Part shown: positions 45,015-55,017 of the stretch, piece by piece | Numbering within the stretch: the stretch's first letter is position 1 | Layout of the letters: each line of letters begins with the position of its first letter | Assembly (NCBI GenBank): GCA_000597885.1 | Contig: CP004371.1 | Coordinates: forward strand, 4,108,501 to 4,172,500 | Source: Flammeovirgaceae bacterium 311 | Lineage (GTDB): Bacteria > Bacteroidota > Bacteroidia > Cytophagales > Cyclobacteriaceae | Direction of reading: 5' to 3' | DNA length: 64,000 nt | The notes under the pieces: generated by a model | What the model was told of the DNA's origin: nothing | Database searches by the model: none | What the model saw: only the letters and a program-made list of their open reading frames with translations | Program-made: the position numbers and the translations under genes

Positions 45015-45812
45015 TTAAGATTTAGGCCAGCGCTCGCTGATAATTTGCAGTGCCTCCTGATGTATTTTTCCGTTTGTAGCCAACAATTCTCCGCCAAATA
45101 TATAATCGCTTCCCCCTTTGTAGTCTGTTACGGTACCACCCGCCTCCTGTACAATGATAATACCGCCTGCTACATCCCAGGGTTTCAGGTTGTATTCAAA
45201 GAAACCTTCAAAACGGCCCATGGCTGTGTAAACCAGGTCTACCGCAGCACTGCCCAGGCGGCGCAGGCCATGGCTGTTTTTCATGAAATGCTCCATGATG
45301 TCGAGGTAGGTTTTCATCAGGCCAAAGTCGTAGTAGGGAAAACCGGTGGCAATAAGGCTTTGAGAGGCCTCTGCAATGGGCGATACTTTTATTTGTTCGC
45401 CGTTGCAATAGGCCCCCTGCCCCCTGATGGCCCAGAACATTTCATCTGCATTTACCTCATAAACGATTCCCATTACCAGCTCCTGCCCCTGTAGCAGGCC
45501 TACGCTTACGGCAAATACCGGCAGGCTGTGTAAAAAGTTGGTGGTGCCATCAAGTGGATCAATGATCCATTTGTATTCTTCATCGGCGGCCTGTGCTGTG
45601 CCTTCTTCGGCAATAAAGCCACAGCCCGGAATTAGCTGGCGCAGGCCTTCTACCAGCTTTTGCTCTGCCTGTTTATCTACATAAGAAACCAGGTCGTTGA
45701 GGCCCTTGTATTGAATATTTGATCTGTCGAAATTTTTGCCTTCGCGCCGGATAAAGGATCCGGTTTCTTTTACAAGGTCTAAGGATGGTTGAAGAATATC
45801 TTGCAGGTTCAT
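45015..45812 (-). CDS. suhB: Inositol monophosphatase family protein
   Basis: 265 aa. Metal-binding motif DPLDGTTNFLH, upstream Glu in FIAEEGT and C-terminal WDVAGGIIIVQEAGG are all present. Acts on inositol-1-phosphate or a related sugar phosphate; SuhB-type ribosome assembly roles are possible. Middle of a minus-strand run with YdeI-like, Lnt and RsmI genes. Confidence 0.88.
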   Translation of the reverse strand: MNLQDILQPSLDLVKETGSFIRREGKNFDRSNIQYKGLNDLVSYVDKQAEQKLVEGLRQLIPGCGFIAEEGTAQAADEEYKWIIDPLDGTTNFLHSLPVFAVSVGLLQGQELVMGIVYEVNADEMFWAIRGQGAYCNGEQIKVSPIAEASQSLIATGFPYYDFGLMKTYLDIMEHFMKNSHGLRRLGSAAVDLVYTAMGRFEGFFEYNLKPWDVAGGIIIVQEAGGTVTDYKGGSDYIFGGELLATNGKIHQEALQIISERWPKS

Positions 45813-45889
45813 TGCTGAAAAATGTTATAATAAAAAGGTGATCAGTTGCCGCTGCCATAGCATTGTTTCTGGCAGCGGCAGCCTGAACA

Positions 45890-47536
45890 TTATAATACTC
45901 GCTTTCTCACAAAGCCGGCCAGGAGCAGGAAAGGTGCTATCCAGGCGGCAGTGCGGCCCAGGTAATCGCCATAGGCAGCGTAAAAAGTAATGACTTCGTT
46001 AGCGCGTATGCTGCCCTTGATCACATCCGGCTCCCAGTAACGGGTTTTTTGCAGCACATCGCCCCGCTGGTTAATAAAGCCGGAGATACCGGTATTGGCA
46101 CAGCGCGCAATGCTGCGGCGGGTTTCTACAGAGCGCAGACGGGCATAGTGGAAGTGCTGTTTATGGCCTGCCGTATTGCTCCACCAGCCATCGTTGGTAA
46201 TGATGAAAATGAAATTAGCACCATTGCGGACAAACTCTGCCATAAAATCGCCATAGACCGATTCGTAACAGATAGAGGGGGCTGCGCCTGCACCCTGGCT
46301 GTTGTAAAAGACAGTACGCTCTGCCTGACGGCCAAAACCACCCGCAGAACCACCCAGGTTAAAGACGGTTTCGGAAAGCCAGCGGGTTACCTGCGGGTAA
46401 GGGAGCAGCTCTGGTCCGGGTACCAGCTTGCTTTTGTGGTAGGTAGAGTCGGTATCGCCATTGATGAAATAAGCAGTATTATACACATCGTAGTGACCAA
46501 AGCCTTCCTGGTAGCGGGCCGATGCGGGCGGAGTGCCTTTTTCATAAACGTTGTAGGAGGTAATGCCGGTGAGCAGCGACAGATGGGGATAACTGTTAAC
46601 AAAGCTGGTAATGTCCCGAATAATGGGCTGCTGGTTCAGGTACCTTTCGTCGAAGGCCTGATCGATGGCTGTTTCGGGCCATAGCAGAAAACTGGTTTGC
46701 GGGCCTAGCAGGGTCTGGCTTTGTTGCATAAACCGCCGTACCTGCTCTTCGTAAGGAATGAAGTTTTCGGTACCGGCAAACTTTTCTGTGAAGGGATCGA
46801 TATTGGGTTGCAGTACCACTGCTTCGTATTCGGGGCCCTTTTCTTCGTAGCTCCAGTAGCGGATGTAGCTTCCCGTTATGGGCAGGCCTATCCAGAACAG
46901 CATAACTACGGCAGTTACGGCAGAGAAATGAGGCTTACCATGCCAGAAGAGGAAATAGGCAAGCAGGTTACCAGCCAGTATCCAGATGGAGCCTCCGAAT
47001 ACGCCCGTCCACTCATACCATTGCACCCACTCCGGGAACATGGCAAAGCCATTGCCCAGGGTGAGCCAGGGCCAGCTAAGGTCCCAGCTGAGGTGTATAT
47101 GCTCAAAAGTGAGCCAGTAAAGTACAAAGCTAAAGTAACCCAGGGCGGGGCCGGTGCGGCGTTTGGTGTAGCGAAACAGCAGCAGGGGGATACACATGAG
47201 CAGGGCATTGGCCAGGTTGGCAAAAATGCCGCCAATCATGGTAGAGTTTACCACCCACCAGGTGGTGGTAAGATTCCAGCCCAGCAGGGTAAGGTACCAC
47301 CAGCCAAACAAGGTGCGCCCGGGCTTGCGGTAACGTTCTGGCGTAATGTGCTGCTCCATGATGAGGATGGGCACAAAGGCCAGAAATAAAAGTGGGGCAA
47401 AGGGAAGTACGGGCCACCCCAGCCAGAAAAAAAGTATACTTGTTGCCGCCAGCAGTGGTAAAAACCAGCGGCTATTGCTTACCCGCAACCACCAGGACGA
47501 TTTCTCCTTTGGGAGGGTGCTCGTTGTAATGTTCAT
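45890..47536 (-). CDS. lnt: Apolipoprotein N-acyltransferase
   Basis: 548 aa. About six to seven N-terminal membrane helices, then a nitrilase-like periplasmic domain (about 230-490). Catalytic residues are in LLWPETAID (Glu), VPGPELLPY (Lys region) and CYESVYG (Cys). The gene adds the third acyl chain to lipoproteins. The listed start overlaps rsmI by 65 nt; a TTG at 47488 would cut the overlap to 17 nt and still precede the first helix, so the start is uncertain. Confidence 0.9.
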   Translation of the reverse strand: MNITTSTLPKEKSSWWLRVSNSRWFLPLLAATSILFFWLGWPVLPFAPLLFLAFVPILIMEQHITPERYRKPGRTLFGWWYLTLLGWNLTTTWWVVNSTMIGGIFANLANALLMCIPLLLFRYTKRRTGPALGYFSFVLYWLTFEHIHLSWDLSWPWLTLGNGFAMFPEWVQWYEWTGVFGGSIWILAGNLLAYFLFWHGKPHFSAVTAVVMLFWIGLPITGSYIRYWSYEEKGPEYEAVVLQPNIDPFTEKFAGTENFIPYEEQVRRFMQQSQTLLGPQTSFLLWPETAIDQAFDERYLNQQPIIRDITSFVNSYPHLSLLTGITSYNVYEKGTPPASARYQEGFGHYDVYNTAYFINGDTDSTYHKSKLVPGPELLPYPQVTRWLSETVFNLGGSAGGFGRQAERTVFYNSQGAGAAPSICYESVYGDFMAEFVRNGANFIFIITNDGWWSNTAGHKQHFHYARLRSVETRRSIARCANTGISGFINQRGDVLQKTRYWEPDVIKGSIRANEVITFYAAYGDYLGRTAAWIAPFLLLAGFVRKRVL

Positions 47537-48152
47537 AGAGTTCGGTTAAAGTACCGCGCCGATTTTCTTCGAATAGTTTGGTCAGTTCCCGGCTTACACA
47601 GGCGCGGCGTTCGCCTCCAAGGTGCTCAGCCAGCTGCTGCAGGCTTTTCACGAGCCGGTGCGGCGATTCATACAGGATAAACGTTCGTTCTTCCTCCGCC
47701 AGTTCCTTTAAACGGGTTTGTCTGCCTTTTTTGTGTGGTAAAAATCCTTCGAACACAAATTTATCGGCCGGAAGGCCGCTGTTGACCAGCGCAGGCACAA
47801 AAGCTGTAGCGCCAGGCAGGCACTCTACCTTTAAGTCTTCTTCTATAGCAGCACGTACCAGCAAAAAACCCGGATCGGAAATAGCAGGGGTACCGGCATC
47901 GGTAACCAGGGCCATTACGCTGCCTCCCTTCATTTTTTCTACCAGACGCTGCACCTGGCTATGCTCATTGTGTGCATGATAGCTCTGCAGCGGCTTGCGA
48001 ATATCGTAATGCTTCAGCAGCTTTCCTGAATTGCGGGTATCCTCAGCCAGAATAAGATCTACTTCTCCCAGGATACGCAAGGCGCGCTGGGTAATATCTT
48101 CCAGGTTGCCAATGGGGGTAGGCACCAGGTAAAGAGCCGTTTTTTCCTGCAT
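47472..48152 (-). CDS. rsmI: 16S rRNA (cytidine-1402 2'-O) methyltransferase
   Basis: 226 aa tetrapyrrole-methylase-fold enzyme. Starts with YLVPTPIGNLEDITQRALRIL and has AEDTRNSGKLL, the SAM region VTDAGTPAISDPG and FEGFLPHKKGRQ. Ends KGEIVLVV as in canonical RsmI. A divergent paralogue lies at 58414. Confidence 0.93.
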   Translation of the reverse strand: MQEKTALYLVPTPIGNLEDITQRALRILGEVDLILAEDTRNSGKLLKHYDIRKPLQSYHAHNEHSQVQRLVEKMKGGSVMALVTDAGTPAISDPGFLLVRAAIEEDLKVECLPGATAFVPALVNSGLPADKFVFEGFLPHKKGRQTRLKELAEEERTFILYESPHRLVKSLQQLAEHLGGERRACVSRELTKLFEENRRGTLTELYEHYNEHPPKGEIVLVVAGKQ

Positions 48153-48176
48153 AGGGGCAAAGGTATTAAAAAAATG

Positions 48177-48410
48177 CTATGCCAGTAGCTTATCAATGGC
48201 TTTGGCAAGCTTTCTGTCTCGCTCTGTAACAGTGTTGCCTGCATCGTGAGTGGTAAGCGCTATATCTACCTTATTGTATACGTTGCTCCAGTTGGGATGG
48301 TGATCCATTTTTTCGGCCAGCAGCGCCACCCGGTTCATAAAAGCCCAGGCTTCAGAAAAATCTTTGAATTCGAAGCTGCGGGTGAGTTGGTTATCTTGTT
48401 GCTGCCACAT
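48177..48410 (-). CDS. phhB: Pterin-4a-carbinolamine dehydratase
   Basis: 77 aa. The core motif [20 protein letters not shown] and TTHDAG is the family active site. It normally recycles tetrahydrobiopterin cofactor for phenylalanine hydroxylase; no hydroxylase is in this window. A shortened N-terminus is common in bacterial members. A slippage-prone 8-bp repeat lies just upstream of the start codon. Confidence 0.9.
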   Translation of the reverse strand: MWQQQDNQLTRSFEFKDFSEAWAFMNRVALLAEKMDHHPNWSNVYNKVDIALTTHDAGNTVTERDRKLAKAIDKLLA

Positions 48411-48420
48411 GTTAATTTTG

Positions 48421-48460
48421 AATGAGTGAATGAGTGAATGAGTGAATGAGTGAATAAGTG
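48421..48460. repeat. 8-bp tandem repeat (five copies) upstream of phhB
   Basis: AATGAGTG repeated at 48421, 48429, 48437 and 48445, plus AATAAGTG at 48453. It covers -11 to -50 relative to the phhB start codon, so copy number would change the promoter or leader spacing. Confidence 0.95.
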
Positions 48461-48495
48461 AATTGCATTATCTATCAAACTCTTCTGCTGGGAAT

Positions 48496-48933
48496 TTATC
48501 TAAAAAACTTTTTATATACGGGTTTGCGGTAGAGGAATTGGGCCATCAGGGCGGGGTAGAGGGCAAGGTCCAGGAGTTTATTTCCGCTGCTGTAGTTAAT
48601 ATCATCTACAATGCGGGTGCCGCCTTCAGGTAATGCCAGCAGCCGGTGGTGATGGTGCCAGTACCTGAGGGGCTTGGGCAACTTACGGCCTTGGTCAATA
48701 AAATACCATTCGTTTGCGGTTTGGCCGTGTGCTGTTATTTCGCTCACCCAGCTTTGCTTCATGAACCCGAAGTGCAGCTCCATGGCTACCCAATCTCCTT
48801 TTTTACTGCCATCAAAGCGCAATAGCTTCAGCCGGGGAAAGGGTGGAGCCAGTGCCTGGAACAGCTTTTCGTTGAAACCGTCGGCTACTTTTTGTAGGGG
48901 CTGGTTTACGTGGGTGTGGAGCAGAAGGTGCAT
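48496..48933 (-). CDS. SRPBCC-fold ligand-binding protein
   Basis: 145 aa. LLLHTHVNQPLQKVADGFNEKLF, LKLLRFDGSKKGDWVAMEL (each in part) and IVDDINYSSGNKLLD fit the cyclase/dehydrase-like SRPBCC group common in Bacteroidota. ATG 48933 is preferred to 48999 because the upstream 22 residues are not family-like. Ligand unknown. Confidence 0.78.
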   Translation of the reverse strand: MHLLLHTHVNQPLQKVADGFNEKLFQALAPPFPRLKLLRFDGSKKGDWVAMELHFGFMKQSWVSEITAHGQTANEWYFIDQGRKLPKPLRYWHHHHRLLALPEGGTRIVDDINYSSGNKLLDLALYPALMAQFLYRKPVYKKFFR

Positions 48934-49080
48934 CGATTGGTTATAGGGTATATTATATCTGGTATATAGACAAATGGGTGAAGGTGTATGCTTGTTCAAA
49001 ATTTGATAACATCTTCTGTAATTGGGCAGCCGGCCCTTCAGTTTAATTGACTTTTGTGTTTTTTACGCTGTATTGGGTGC

Positions 49081-49115
49081 CTAAAAAAAAAAGCCCCGCT
49101 GGCTGGCGGGGCTTT
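49081..49115 (-). terminator. Terminator of the nucleotide-sugar operon
   Basis: On the minus strand: perfect 10-bp GC-rich stem (49090-49099 with 49106-49115), 6-nt loop, then a run of ten T. Strong. Confidence 0.9.
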
Positions 49116-49121
49116 CTCAAG

Positions 49122-50177
49122 TTATCTTTTCTCGTATTGTTCGCTGTAGTAGTCCTGGTAATTGCCGGAGGTTACATTTTGTAACCACTCTTCATTAGCC
49201 AGGTACCAGTCAACGGTTTTTTCAATGCCTTCTTCGAACTGCAGCGAGGGCTGCCAGCCTAATTCATTCATAATCTTGCTGGCGTCAATGGCATAGCGAA
49301 GGTCATGACCGGCACGGTCTTTCACAAAAGTGATGAGCTTTTCTGATTCGCCCTCGGGCCTGCCAAGCTTACGGTCCATTACCTGGCAGAGCAGCCGTAC
49401 AATATCAATGTTCTTCCACTCATTAAAGCCGCCAATGTTATAAGTTTCGCCGGCAGCACCATTATGAAATACCACATCAATGGCACGGGCATGGTCTACT
49501 ACGTAAAGCCAGTCGCGTACATTCTCGCCTTTGCCGTATATGGGCAGTGGCTTGTTGTGCTTGATGTTGTAAATGCAAAGAGGAATCAGCTTTTCCGGAA
49601 AATGGTTGGGACCATAGTTGTTGGAGCAATTGCTGATTACGGTTTGCATGCCATAGGTGTTGGCATAAGCACGTACAAAATGATCGGAGCTGGCCTTGGA
49701 AGCTGAATAAGGAGACTGCGGATCGTAAGGCGTTGTTTCCACAAAGAAACCGCCATCGTGCAAAGATCCGTACACTTCATCCGTACTAACATGATAAAAG
49801 CGGTGCTGATCGTACTCGCCTGCCCAAAGCTTGCGGGCCGCATTCAGCAGGTTTACCGTGCCTACCACATTGGTCATGATAAAGGCCATGGGATCTGCAA
49901 TGGAACGGTCTACATGAGACTCTGCTGCAAGATGAATAACATCAGTAATACTGTGTTCCCTGAAAATACGCTCTATTTCCTCTGCGTGGCAGATGTCTGC
50001 TTTAACAAAGGTATAGTTTTCCCGATGCTCAATATCTTTGAGGTTCTCCAGATTACCTGCGTAGGTAAGTGCATCCAGATTTATAATGTCGTAGTGGGGG
50101 TACCTATTTACAAACAACCGCACTACGTGCGAACCAATAAAGCCCGCACCACCTGTTATCAAAATACTTCTTGGCAT
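49122..50177 (-). CDS. rfbB: dTDP-glucose 4,6-dehydratase
   Basis: 351-aa extended SDR. NAD motif TGGAGFIGSH, TYAGN, HLAAESHVDRS, catalytic HVSTDEVYGSL and YSASKASSDH, ending in RmlB-type GWQPSLQFEEG. Makes dTDP-4-keto-6-deoxyglucose for deoxysugars such as rhamnose. ATG 50177 is chosen because it opens the Rossmann fold, one base after the galE stop. No rmlA/C/D is seen here. Confidence 0.93.
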   Translation of the reverse strand: MPRSILITGGAGFIGSHVVRLFVNRYPHYDIINLDALTYAGNLENLKDIEHRENYTFVKADICHAEEIERIFREHSITDVIHLAAESHVDRSIADPMAFIMTNVVGTVNLLNAARKLWAGEYDQHRFYHVSTDEVYGSLHDGGFFVETTPYDPQSPYSASKASSDHFVRAYANTYGMQTVISNCSNNYGPNHFPEKLIPLCIYNIKHNKPLPIYGKGENVRDWLYVVDHARAIDVVFHNGAAGETYNIGGFNEWKNIDIVRLLCQVMDRKLGRPEGESEKLITFVKDRAGHDLRYAIDASKIMNELGWQPSLQFEEGIEKTVDWYLANEEWLQNVTSGNYQDYYSEQYEKR

Positions 50178-50178
50178 A

Positions 50179-51207
50179 TTATTGTGTTTTTTCCAGATTC
50201 TGTTGCCAGCGCCAGGCATCTCTAAGCGCATCTTCCAGGCTGTGCTGCGTTTTCCAGTTTAAGGCTGCATTGGCTTTGGCAACATCGGCCCAAACCTGCT
50301 CCACATCGCCCGGGCGACGAGGGCCGAGCTCATAATTGAGAGACTGGCCGCTTACTTCCTCAAAGGTGCGGATAACTTCCAATACAGTATTACCCTGGCC
50401 GGTGCCAACATTTACAACATCGTAAAAGGAGGCTTCTGATCTATCCCTTAAATATTCAAATGCTTTGATGTGTGCATCTGCCAGGTCCATCACATGAATA
50501 TAATCACGAATGCACGTACCGTCTGGTGTGTTGTAATCATCACCAAACACGGTTATTTTTTCGCGTAAGCCAGCAGCAGTCTGGGTAACGAAAGGGATCA
50601 GGTTGTTGGGTACACCACTTGGCAACTCACCAATCAGCCCACTGGGATGAGCTCCAACAGGATTAAAGTAACGTAGGGCTACAGTTTTAAGCTTGCGGCC
50701 GCTGGTTACGGTATCGCGCAACATATCTTCGCACATTTGCTTGGTGCGGCCGTAGGGCGAATTTGCAGGCTTTGTAGGGCTTTGCTCTGTTACAGGCAGC
50801 TCATCGGGCTGGCCGTATACGGTGCAGGAGGAAGAGAACACCAGTTCTGATACCCCATATTGCTCCATGAGCTCCAGCAGTACCAGCAAAGAACCCAGGT
50901 TGTTCTGGTAGTATTTAACAGGTTTTGCTACTGACTCGCCTACTGCTTTATAAGCCGCAAAGTGAATAACACCACGGATGTTTTCTTCTTTTTTGAAGAT
51001 AGCTTCCATCTGCTGCTTATCAGTACAGTCGGCCTCATAAAAGGTAGGGTTGGCCTGCAGGATCTGCTTCAGGCCTTCCAGTACGCTTTTAGAGGAGTTG
51101 ACAAAGTTATCAACAAGTACAGGCTCATACCCGGCATTGGCAAGCGCCACTGCTGTGTGTGAGCCTATATAGCCGGCACCGCCGGTCACTAATATTTTAG
51201 ATTTCAT
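50179..51207 (-). CDS. galE: UDP-glucose 4-epimerase
   Basis: 342-aa SDR. TGGAGYIGSHTAVALANAG, HFAAYKAVGESV, SSSCTVYG and the YGRTK active site, with the GalE C-terminal region (NLIPFVTQ, GTCIRDYIHVMDLA). Interconverts UDP-glucose and UDP-galactose. Its ATG shares one base with the uxs stop (TAATG), so it is translationally coupled. Confidence 0.93.
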   Translation of the reverse strand: MKSKILVTGGAGYIGSHTAVALANAGYEPVLVDNFVNSSKSVLEGLKQILQANPTFYEADCTDKQQMEAIFKKEENIRGVIHFAAYKAVGESVAKPVKYYQNNLGSLLVLLELMEQYGVSELVFSSSCTVYGQPDELPVTEQSPTKPANSPYGRTKQMCEDMLRDTVTSGRKLKTVALRYFNPVGAHPSGLIGELPSGVPNNLIPFVTQTAAGLREKITVFGDDYNTPDGTCIRDYIHVMDLADAHIKAFEYLRDRSEASFYDVVNVGTGQGNTVLEVIRTFEEVSGQSLNYELGPRRPGDVEQVWADVAKANAALNWKTQHSLEDALRDAWRWQQNLEKTQ

Positions 51208-52163
51208 TAAGCTTCTTGCTTCTGTAGAACCTTTTTCTTGAAGTATTCCAGCGTTGGTTGCAGGCCTTCGGCCCGGCTGTATTTAGGCTCCCATCCCAGC
51301 ACTTCGCGTGCAACAGAAATGTCAGGCTGGCGTTGCTTGGGATCATCCTGCGGCAGCGGCTTGTAAGTAACCTTCTGTTCCGTACCCGTCAGGCGGATGA
51401 TTTCCTCTGCAAATTCCCGGATGGTGATCTCTGAAGGGTTACCTATGTTTACCGGGTGAACATAGTCACTTAGCAACAGGCGGTAAATACCTTCTACCAG
51501 ATCATCAACATAGCAGAATGAGCGGGTCTGTGAGCCATCGCCAAAGATGGTAAGATCTTCGCCACGCAGGGCCTGGCTTACAAAGGCAGGCAGTACACGG
51601 CCATCATCCAGCCGCATACGCGGTCCGTAGGTATTAAAGATCCGTACAATGCGTGTCTCCAGGCCATGAAAAGTATGGTAGGCCATGGTCATGGCCTCCT
51701 GGAAGCGCTTGGCTTCATCATACACACCACGCGGACCTACAGGGTTTACATTACCCCAGTAGGTTTCTGTCTGTGGGTGCACCAGCGGATCTCCGTATAC
51801 TTCGGAAGTAGAGGCAATAAGCATTCTGGCTCCCTTTGCCTTTGCCAGGCCCAGCAGATTGTGTGTGCCCAGCGACCCAACTTTAAGGGTCTGAATGGGC
51901 ATCTTCAGGTAATCAATAGGGCTGGCCGGCGAGGCAAAGTGCAAAATGTATTTCAGCTCCCCGGGCACATGAACATACTTGCTTACATCGCAGTGGTAGT
52001 ATTCAAAATCCGGACGAGCCATGAGGTGCTCTATGTTTTCCATGGAACCTGTAATCAGGTTATCCATGGCAATAACATGATAGCCCTCAGCCAGGAAACG
52101 ATCACAAAGGTGCGAGCCTAAAAAGCCCGCACCTCCGGTAACTAAAACTCTTTCCTTAGGCAT
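51207..52163 (-). CDS. uxs: UDP-glucuronate decarboxylase (UDP-xylose synthase)
   Basis: 318-aa [45 protein letters not shown] active site and [10 protein letters not shown], all typical of UXS. Converts UDP-glucuronate from the upstream Ugd to UDP-xylose. Overlaps ugd by 8 nt. Confidence 0.93.
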   Translation of the reverse strand: MPKERVLVTGGAGFLGSHLCDRFLAEGYHVIAMDNLITGSMENIEHLMARPDFEYYHCDVSKYVHVPGELKYILHFASPASPIDYLKMPIQTLKVGSLGTHNLLGLAKAKGARMLIASTSEVYGDPLVHPQTETYWGNVNPVGPRGVYDEAKRFQEAMTMAYHTFHGLETRIVRIFNTYGPRMRLDDGRVLPAFVSQALRGEDLTIFGDGSQTRSFCYVDDLVEGIYRLLLSDYVHPVNIGNPSEITIREFAEEIIRLTGTEQKVTYKPLPQDDPKQRQPDISVAREVLGWEPKYSRAEGLQPTLEYFKKKVLQKQEA

Positions 52164-53490
52164 GTACTGCTTTTACTTTAGGATTTACAGCTTTTCTGCC
52201 GACGCTTATATAAGTAAACCCTAATTCTTCCATCTGCTCGGTTTCGTAAAGGTTACGGCCGTCAAAAATAACCTTGTTGTTGAGAGAGCTTTCTAACTGG
52301 TCAAATTCAGGGGTGCGGAATACGGGCCATTCCGTCATGATCATCAGGGCATCACAGCCTTTGATACACTCATACATGCTATCGCAATAGTCAATGCGAT
52401 CGCCTAACAGCTCTTTTACATTTTCCATGGCTTCCGGATCGTAGGCTTTTACCTTGGCACCGGCCTCTAACAGAGCCTCAATATTGTAAAGAGCTGGTGC
52501 TTCACGGATATCATCTGTATAGGGTTTGAAGGCAAGGCCCCATACTGCTATGGTTTTGCCATTCAAATCGCCATCAAAGTAGTCTTTAACAGCAGGAATA
52601 AGCTTGGTCTTCTGATTCTGGTTTACTTCCATCACCGACTGCAGGATCTGGAATTCATAGTTGGCATCGCTGGATGATTTTGCCAGGGCCTGCACATCTT
52701 TAGGAAAGCAGCTGCCACCATAGCCAATACCTGCAAACAGGAAGCGCTTGCCAATGCGGCTGTCGGTACCAACACCGTGGCGTACAGCATCAACATCGGC
52801 GCCCAGCAGTTCACAAAGATTGGCAATTTCGTTCATGAACGTAATTTTGGTTGCCAGGAAAGAATTGGCTGCATATTTGGTTAGCTCTGCGCTGCGCTCG
52901 TCCATAAAGATCACTGGGTTGCCCTGGCGTACCAGTGGTGCATACAGATGTTCCATTTTTTTGCGCGCCTTTGGCGATTCTGTTCCGATCACCACACGGT
53001 CTGGTTTCATGAAGTCGTCTACCGCTACACCTTCACGCAGGAACTCAGGGTTGGAAACCACATCGAACTCAACTTTGGCATTTTTAGCAATTCTATCACG
53101 CACCTTTTCAGCAGTACCTACCGGTACAGTGCTCTTATCTACTATAATAGTATACTGTTCTAGAAGAGGGCCCAGGTCATCTGCAACCTTAAGGATGTAT
53201 TTCAGGTCGGCAGAGCCATCTTCACCGGGAGGTGTGGGGAGAGCCAGAAATATGATTTCGGCACCTTTGATGCCTTCGGCCAGATTTGTTGTGAATTCCA
53301 GGCGCTTCTGCTTGATATTTCTTTCAAACAGCACGTCCAATCCTGGTTCATAAATGGTGATTTGACCATTGCGCAACTTATTTACCTTGCGCTCGTCAAT
53401 ATCCACACACATTACATGATTGCCGGTTTCGGCAAAACAAGTTCCGGTAACAAGGCCAACATAGCCAGTTCCAACTACAGCTATTCTCAT
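52156..53490 (-). CDS. ugd: UDP-glucose 6-dehydrogenase
   Basis: 444 aa. N-terminal Rossmann fold ([14 protein letters not shown]), middle helix and the catalytic Cys in [10 protein letters not shown], then a C-terminal UDP-binding domain ([17 protein letters not shown]). Oxidises UDP-glucose to UDP-glucuronate. First gene of the operon ugd-uxs-galE-rfbB. Confidence 0.95.
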   Translation of the reverse strand: MRIAVVGTGYVGLVTGTCFAETGNHVMCVDIDERKVNKLRNGQITIYEPGLDVLFERNIKQKRLEFTTNLAEGIKGAEIIFLALPTPPGEDGSADLKYILKVADDLGPLLEQYTIIVDKSTVPVGTAEKVRDRIAKNAKVEFDVVSNPEFLREGVAVDDFMKPDRVVIGTESPKARKKMEHLYAPLVRQGNPVIFMDERSAELTKYAANSFLATKITFMNEIANLCELLGADVDAVRHGVGTDSRIGKRFLFAGIGYGGSCFPKDVQALAKSSSDANYEFQILQSVMEVNQNQKTKLIPAVKDYFDGDLNGKTIAVWGLAFKPYTDDIREAPALYNIEALLEAGAKVKAYDPEAMENVKELLGDRIDYCDSMYECIKGCDALMIMTEWPVFRTPEFDQLESSLNNKVIFDGRNLYETEQMEELGFTYISVGRKAVNPKVKAVHA

Positions 53491-53544
53491 ACAAAGAGTA
53501 GGTTATGATGATAAAATGATGATCGTTAAAAAAATGATTTAGTA

Positions 53545-53577
53545 CAAAGCTATCAGAATAATAGCGATAAAAACAAA
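53545..53577 (-). promoter_or_regulatory. Putative promoter of the nucleotide-sugar operon
   Basis: On the minus strand TTTG, 21 nt, TAGCTTTG: an exact match to the Bacteroidota pattern about 55 nt upstream of ugd. Confidence 0.55.
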
Positions 53578-53630
53578 AATGAGATTAATAAGTGTTTTAA
53601 TTTACTTTTTATTATCCGAACGAATGTTAG

Positions 53631-53661
53631 TTTGCTAAATCTGTACATTTTCGTATTTTAG
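53631..53661 (+). promoter_or_regulatory. Putative promoter of the acyl-CoA dehydrogenase gene
   Basis: TTTG at 53631-53634, 19 nt, TATTTTAG at 53654-53661 (one mismatch to TAnnTTTG). It would start transcription near 53666, leaving a 42-nt leader to the ATG at 53708. Confidence 0.45.
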
Positions 53662-53707
53662 CACTATGGCAGAAGAAACAATTTTTGAACAGGAGGTTCA
53701 CTCCGGT

Positions 53708-54847
53708 ATGAACTTCAATTACAACGAAAATCAGCGCATGATTGCTGATATGGTTAACAATTTTGCAAGCCGGGAAATAGAGCCCTACCGCCGTGAGTGG
53801 GACGACCAGCAAATTTTTCCAGTTGAGCTTTTTCGCAAGATGGGCGAACTGGGCTTAATGGGTGTGCTGGTTCCACAAGAGTATGGCGGTTCTGGCTTTG
53901 GCTATTTCGAATACGTAACAGCGCTTATAGAGGTTTCAAAATTTGATGGCGCTATCGGCCTGTCTATGGCAGCGCATAATTCTTTATGCACCAATCATAT
54001 TTTAGGATTTGGGAATGAAGAGCAGAAAAGAAAATACCTGCCAAAACTGGCCAGTGGCGAGTGGCTGGGTGCCTGGGGGCTAACAGAGCCTAATACCGGT
54101 TCCGATGCCGGTAACATGAAAACTGTGGCCAAAGATATGGGCGACCACTATGTTTTGAATGGCGCCAAAAATTTTATTACCCATGGCAAATCCGGCAACG
54201 TGGCGGTGGTAATTGCACGCACAGGTGAGCCAGGAGACTCTCATGCCATGACTGCTTTTGTCATTGAGAAGGGTACAGAAGGCTTTAGTGCAGGCCGTAA
54301 GGAAGATAAGCTGGGCATGCGAGCCTCGGAAACCACAGAGTTGATTTTTCAGGATTGTAAGGTGCCTAAGGAAAATGTGCTGGGAAATGTAGGCGATGGG
54401 TTTATACAGGCTCTGAAAATTTTGGATGGCGGCCGTATTTCTATTGCTGCCCTTAGTTTGGGGATTGCCAAGGGAGCTCTTGAGGCATCCATTGCTTATT
54501 CTAAGGAGCGCCAGCAATTTGGCCAGCCCATCTCACAGTTTCAGGGAATTGCCTTCAAACTAGCCGATATGGCTACAAAGCTGGAAGCTGCCACCCTGCT
54601 GACTTTCCAGGCTGCTGCCCTTAAAAATGAAAACAAGCCGGTATCCAAAGAATCGGCCATGGCTAAATATTATGCTTCTGAGGTGGCTGTGGAGCTGTCT
54701 ACAGAAGCCGTGCAGATATTTGGAGGCTATGGCTACACAAAAGATTACCCGGTAGAAAAGTATTATCGCGACTCAAAGCTGTGTACCATAGGAGAAGGTA
54801 CATCAGAAATTCAGAAGCTGGTGATCTCACGGCAACTGTTAAAATAG
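53708..54847 (+). CDS. Acyl-CoA dehydrogenase
   Basis: 379 aa FAD enzyme of fatty-acid or branched-chain catabolism. [11 protein letters not shown] and [10 protein letters not shown] are FAD/substrate loops; the C-terminal helices carry [10 protein letters not shown] and the catalytic-region Glu in GEGTSEIQ. An in-frame ATG at 53666 would add MAEETIFEQEVHSG, but family proteins usually start MNFNY-like and the promoter pattern places the transcript start at 53666, so 53708 is preferred. Chain-length specificity is not readable. Confidence 0.9.
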   Translation: MNFNYNENQRMIADMVNNFASREIEPYRREWDDQQIFPVELFRKMGELGLMGVLVPQEYGGSGFGYFEYVTALIEVSKFDGAIGLSMAAHNSLCTNHILGFGNEEQKRKYLPKLASGEWLGAWGLTEPNTGSDAGNMKTVAKDMGDHYVLNGAKNFITHGKSGNVAVVIARTGEPGDSHAMTAFVIEKGTEGFSAGRKEDKLGMRASETTELIFQDCKVPKENVLGNVGDGFIQALKILDGGRISIAALSLGIAKGALEASIAYSKERQQFGQPISQFQGIAFKLADMATKLEAATLLTFQAAALKNENKPVSKESAMAKYYASEVAVELSTEAVQIFGGYGYTKDYPVEKYYRDSKLCTIGEGTSEIQKLVISRQLLK

Positions 54848-54872
54848 GGGTTATTTTGGGTTAATTGATGAA

Positions 54873-54908
54873 AACCTTTCGGTGCAACAAGCCCGAAAGG
54901 TTTTTTTT
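54873..54908 (+). terminator. Rho-independent terminator after acyl-CoA dehydrogenase
   Basis: 10-bp stem (54873-54882 with 54893-54902), 10-nt loop, T8 tract. Confidence 0.9.
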
Positions 54909-54963
54909 CATGCAATTTCAGGAACTGTCTGCACATTTATAGTCTTATATAAATATAAGCGGT

Positions 54964-54971
54964 TATCTTTG
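54964..54971 (+). promoter_or_regulatory. Putative -7 element of rpsU copy 1
   Basis: TATCTTTG, an exact TAnnTTTG match, 47 nt before the start codon. No exact -33 TTTG at the right distance. Confidence 0.45.
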
Positions 54972-55017
54972 TGACCCGAATTCATTTTAAATAGTTTTTG
55001 TAAAGGAAAAATTCAAG

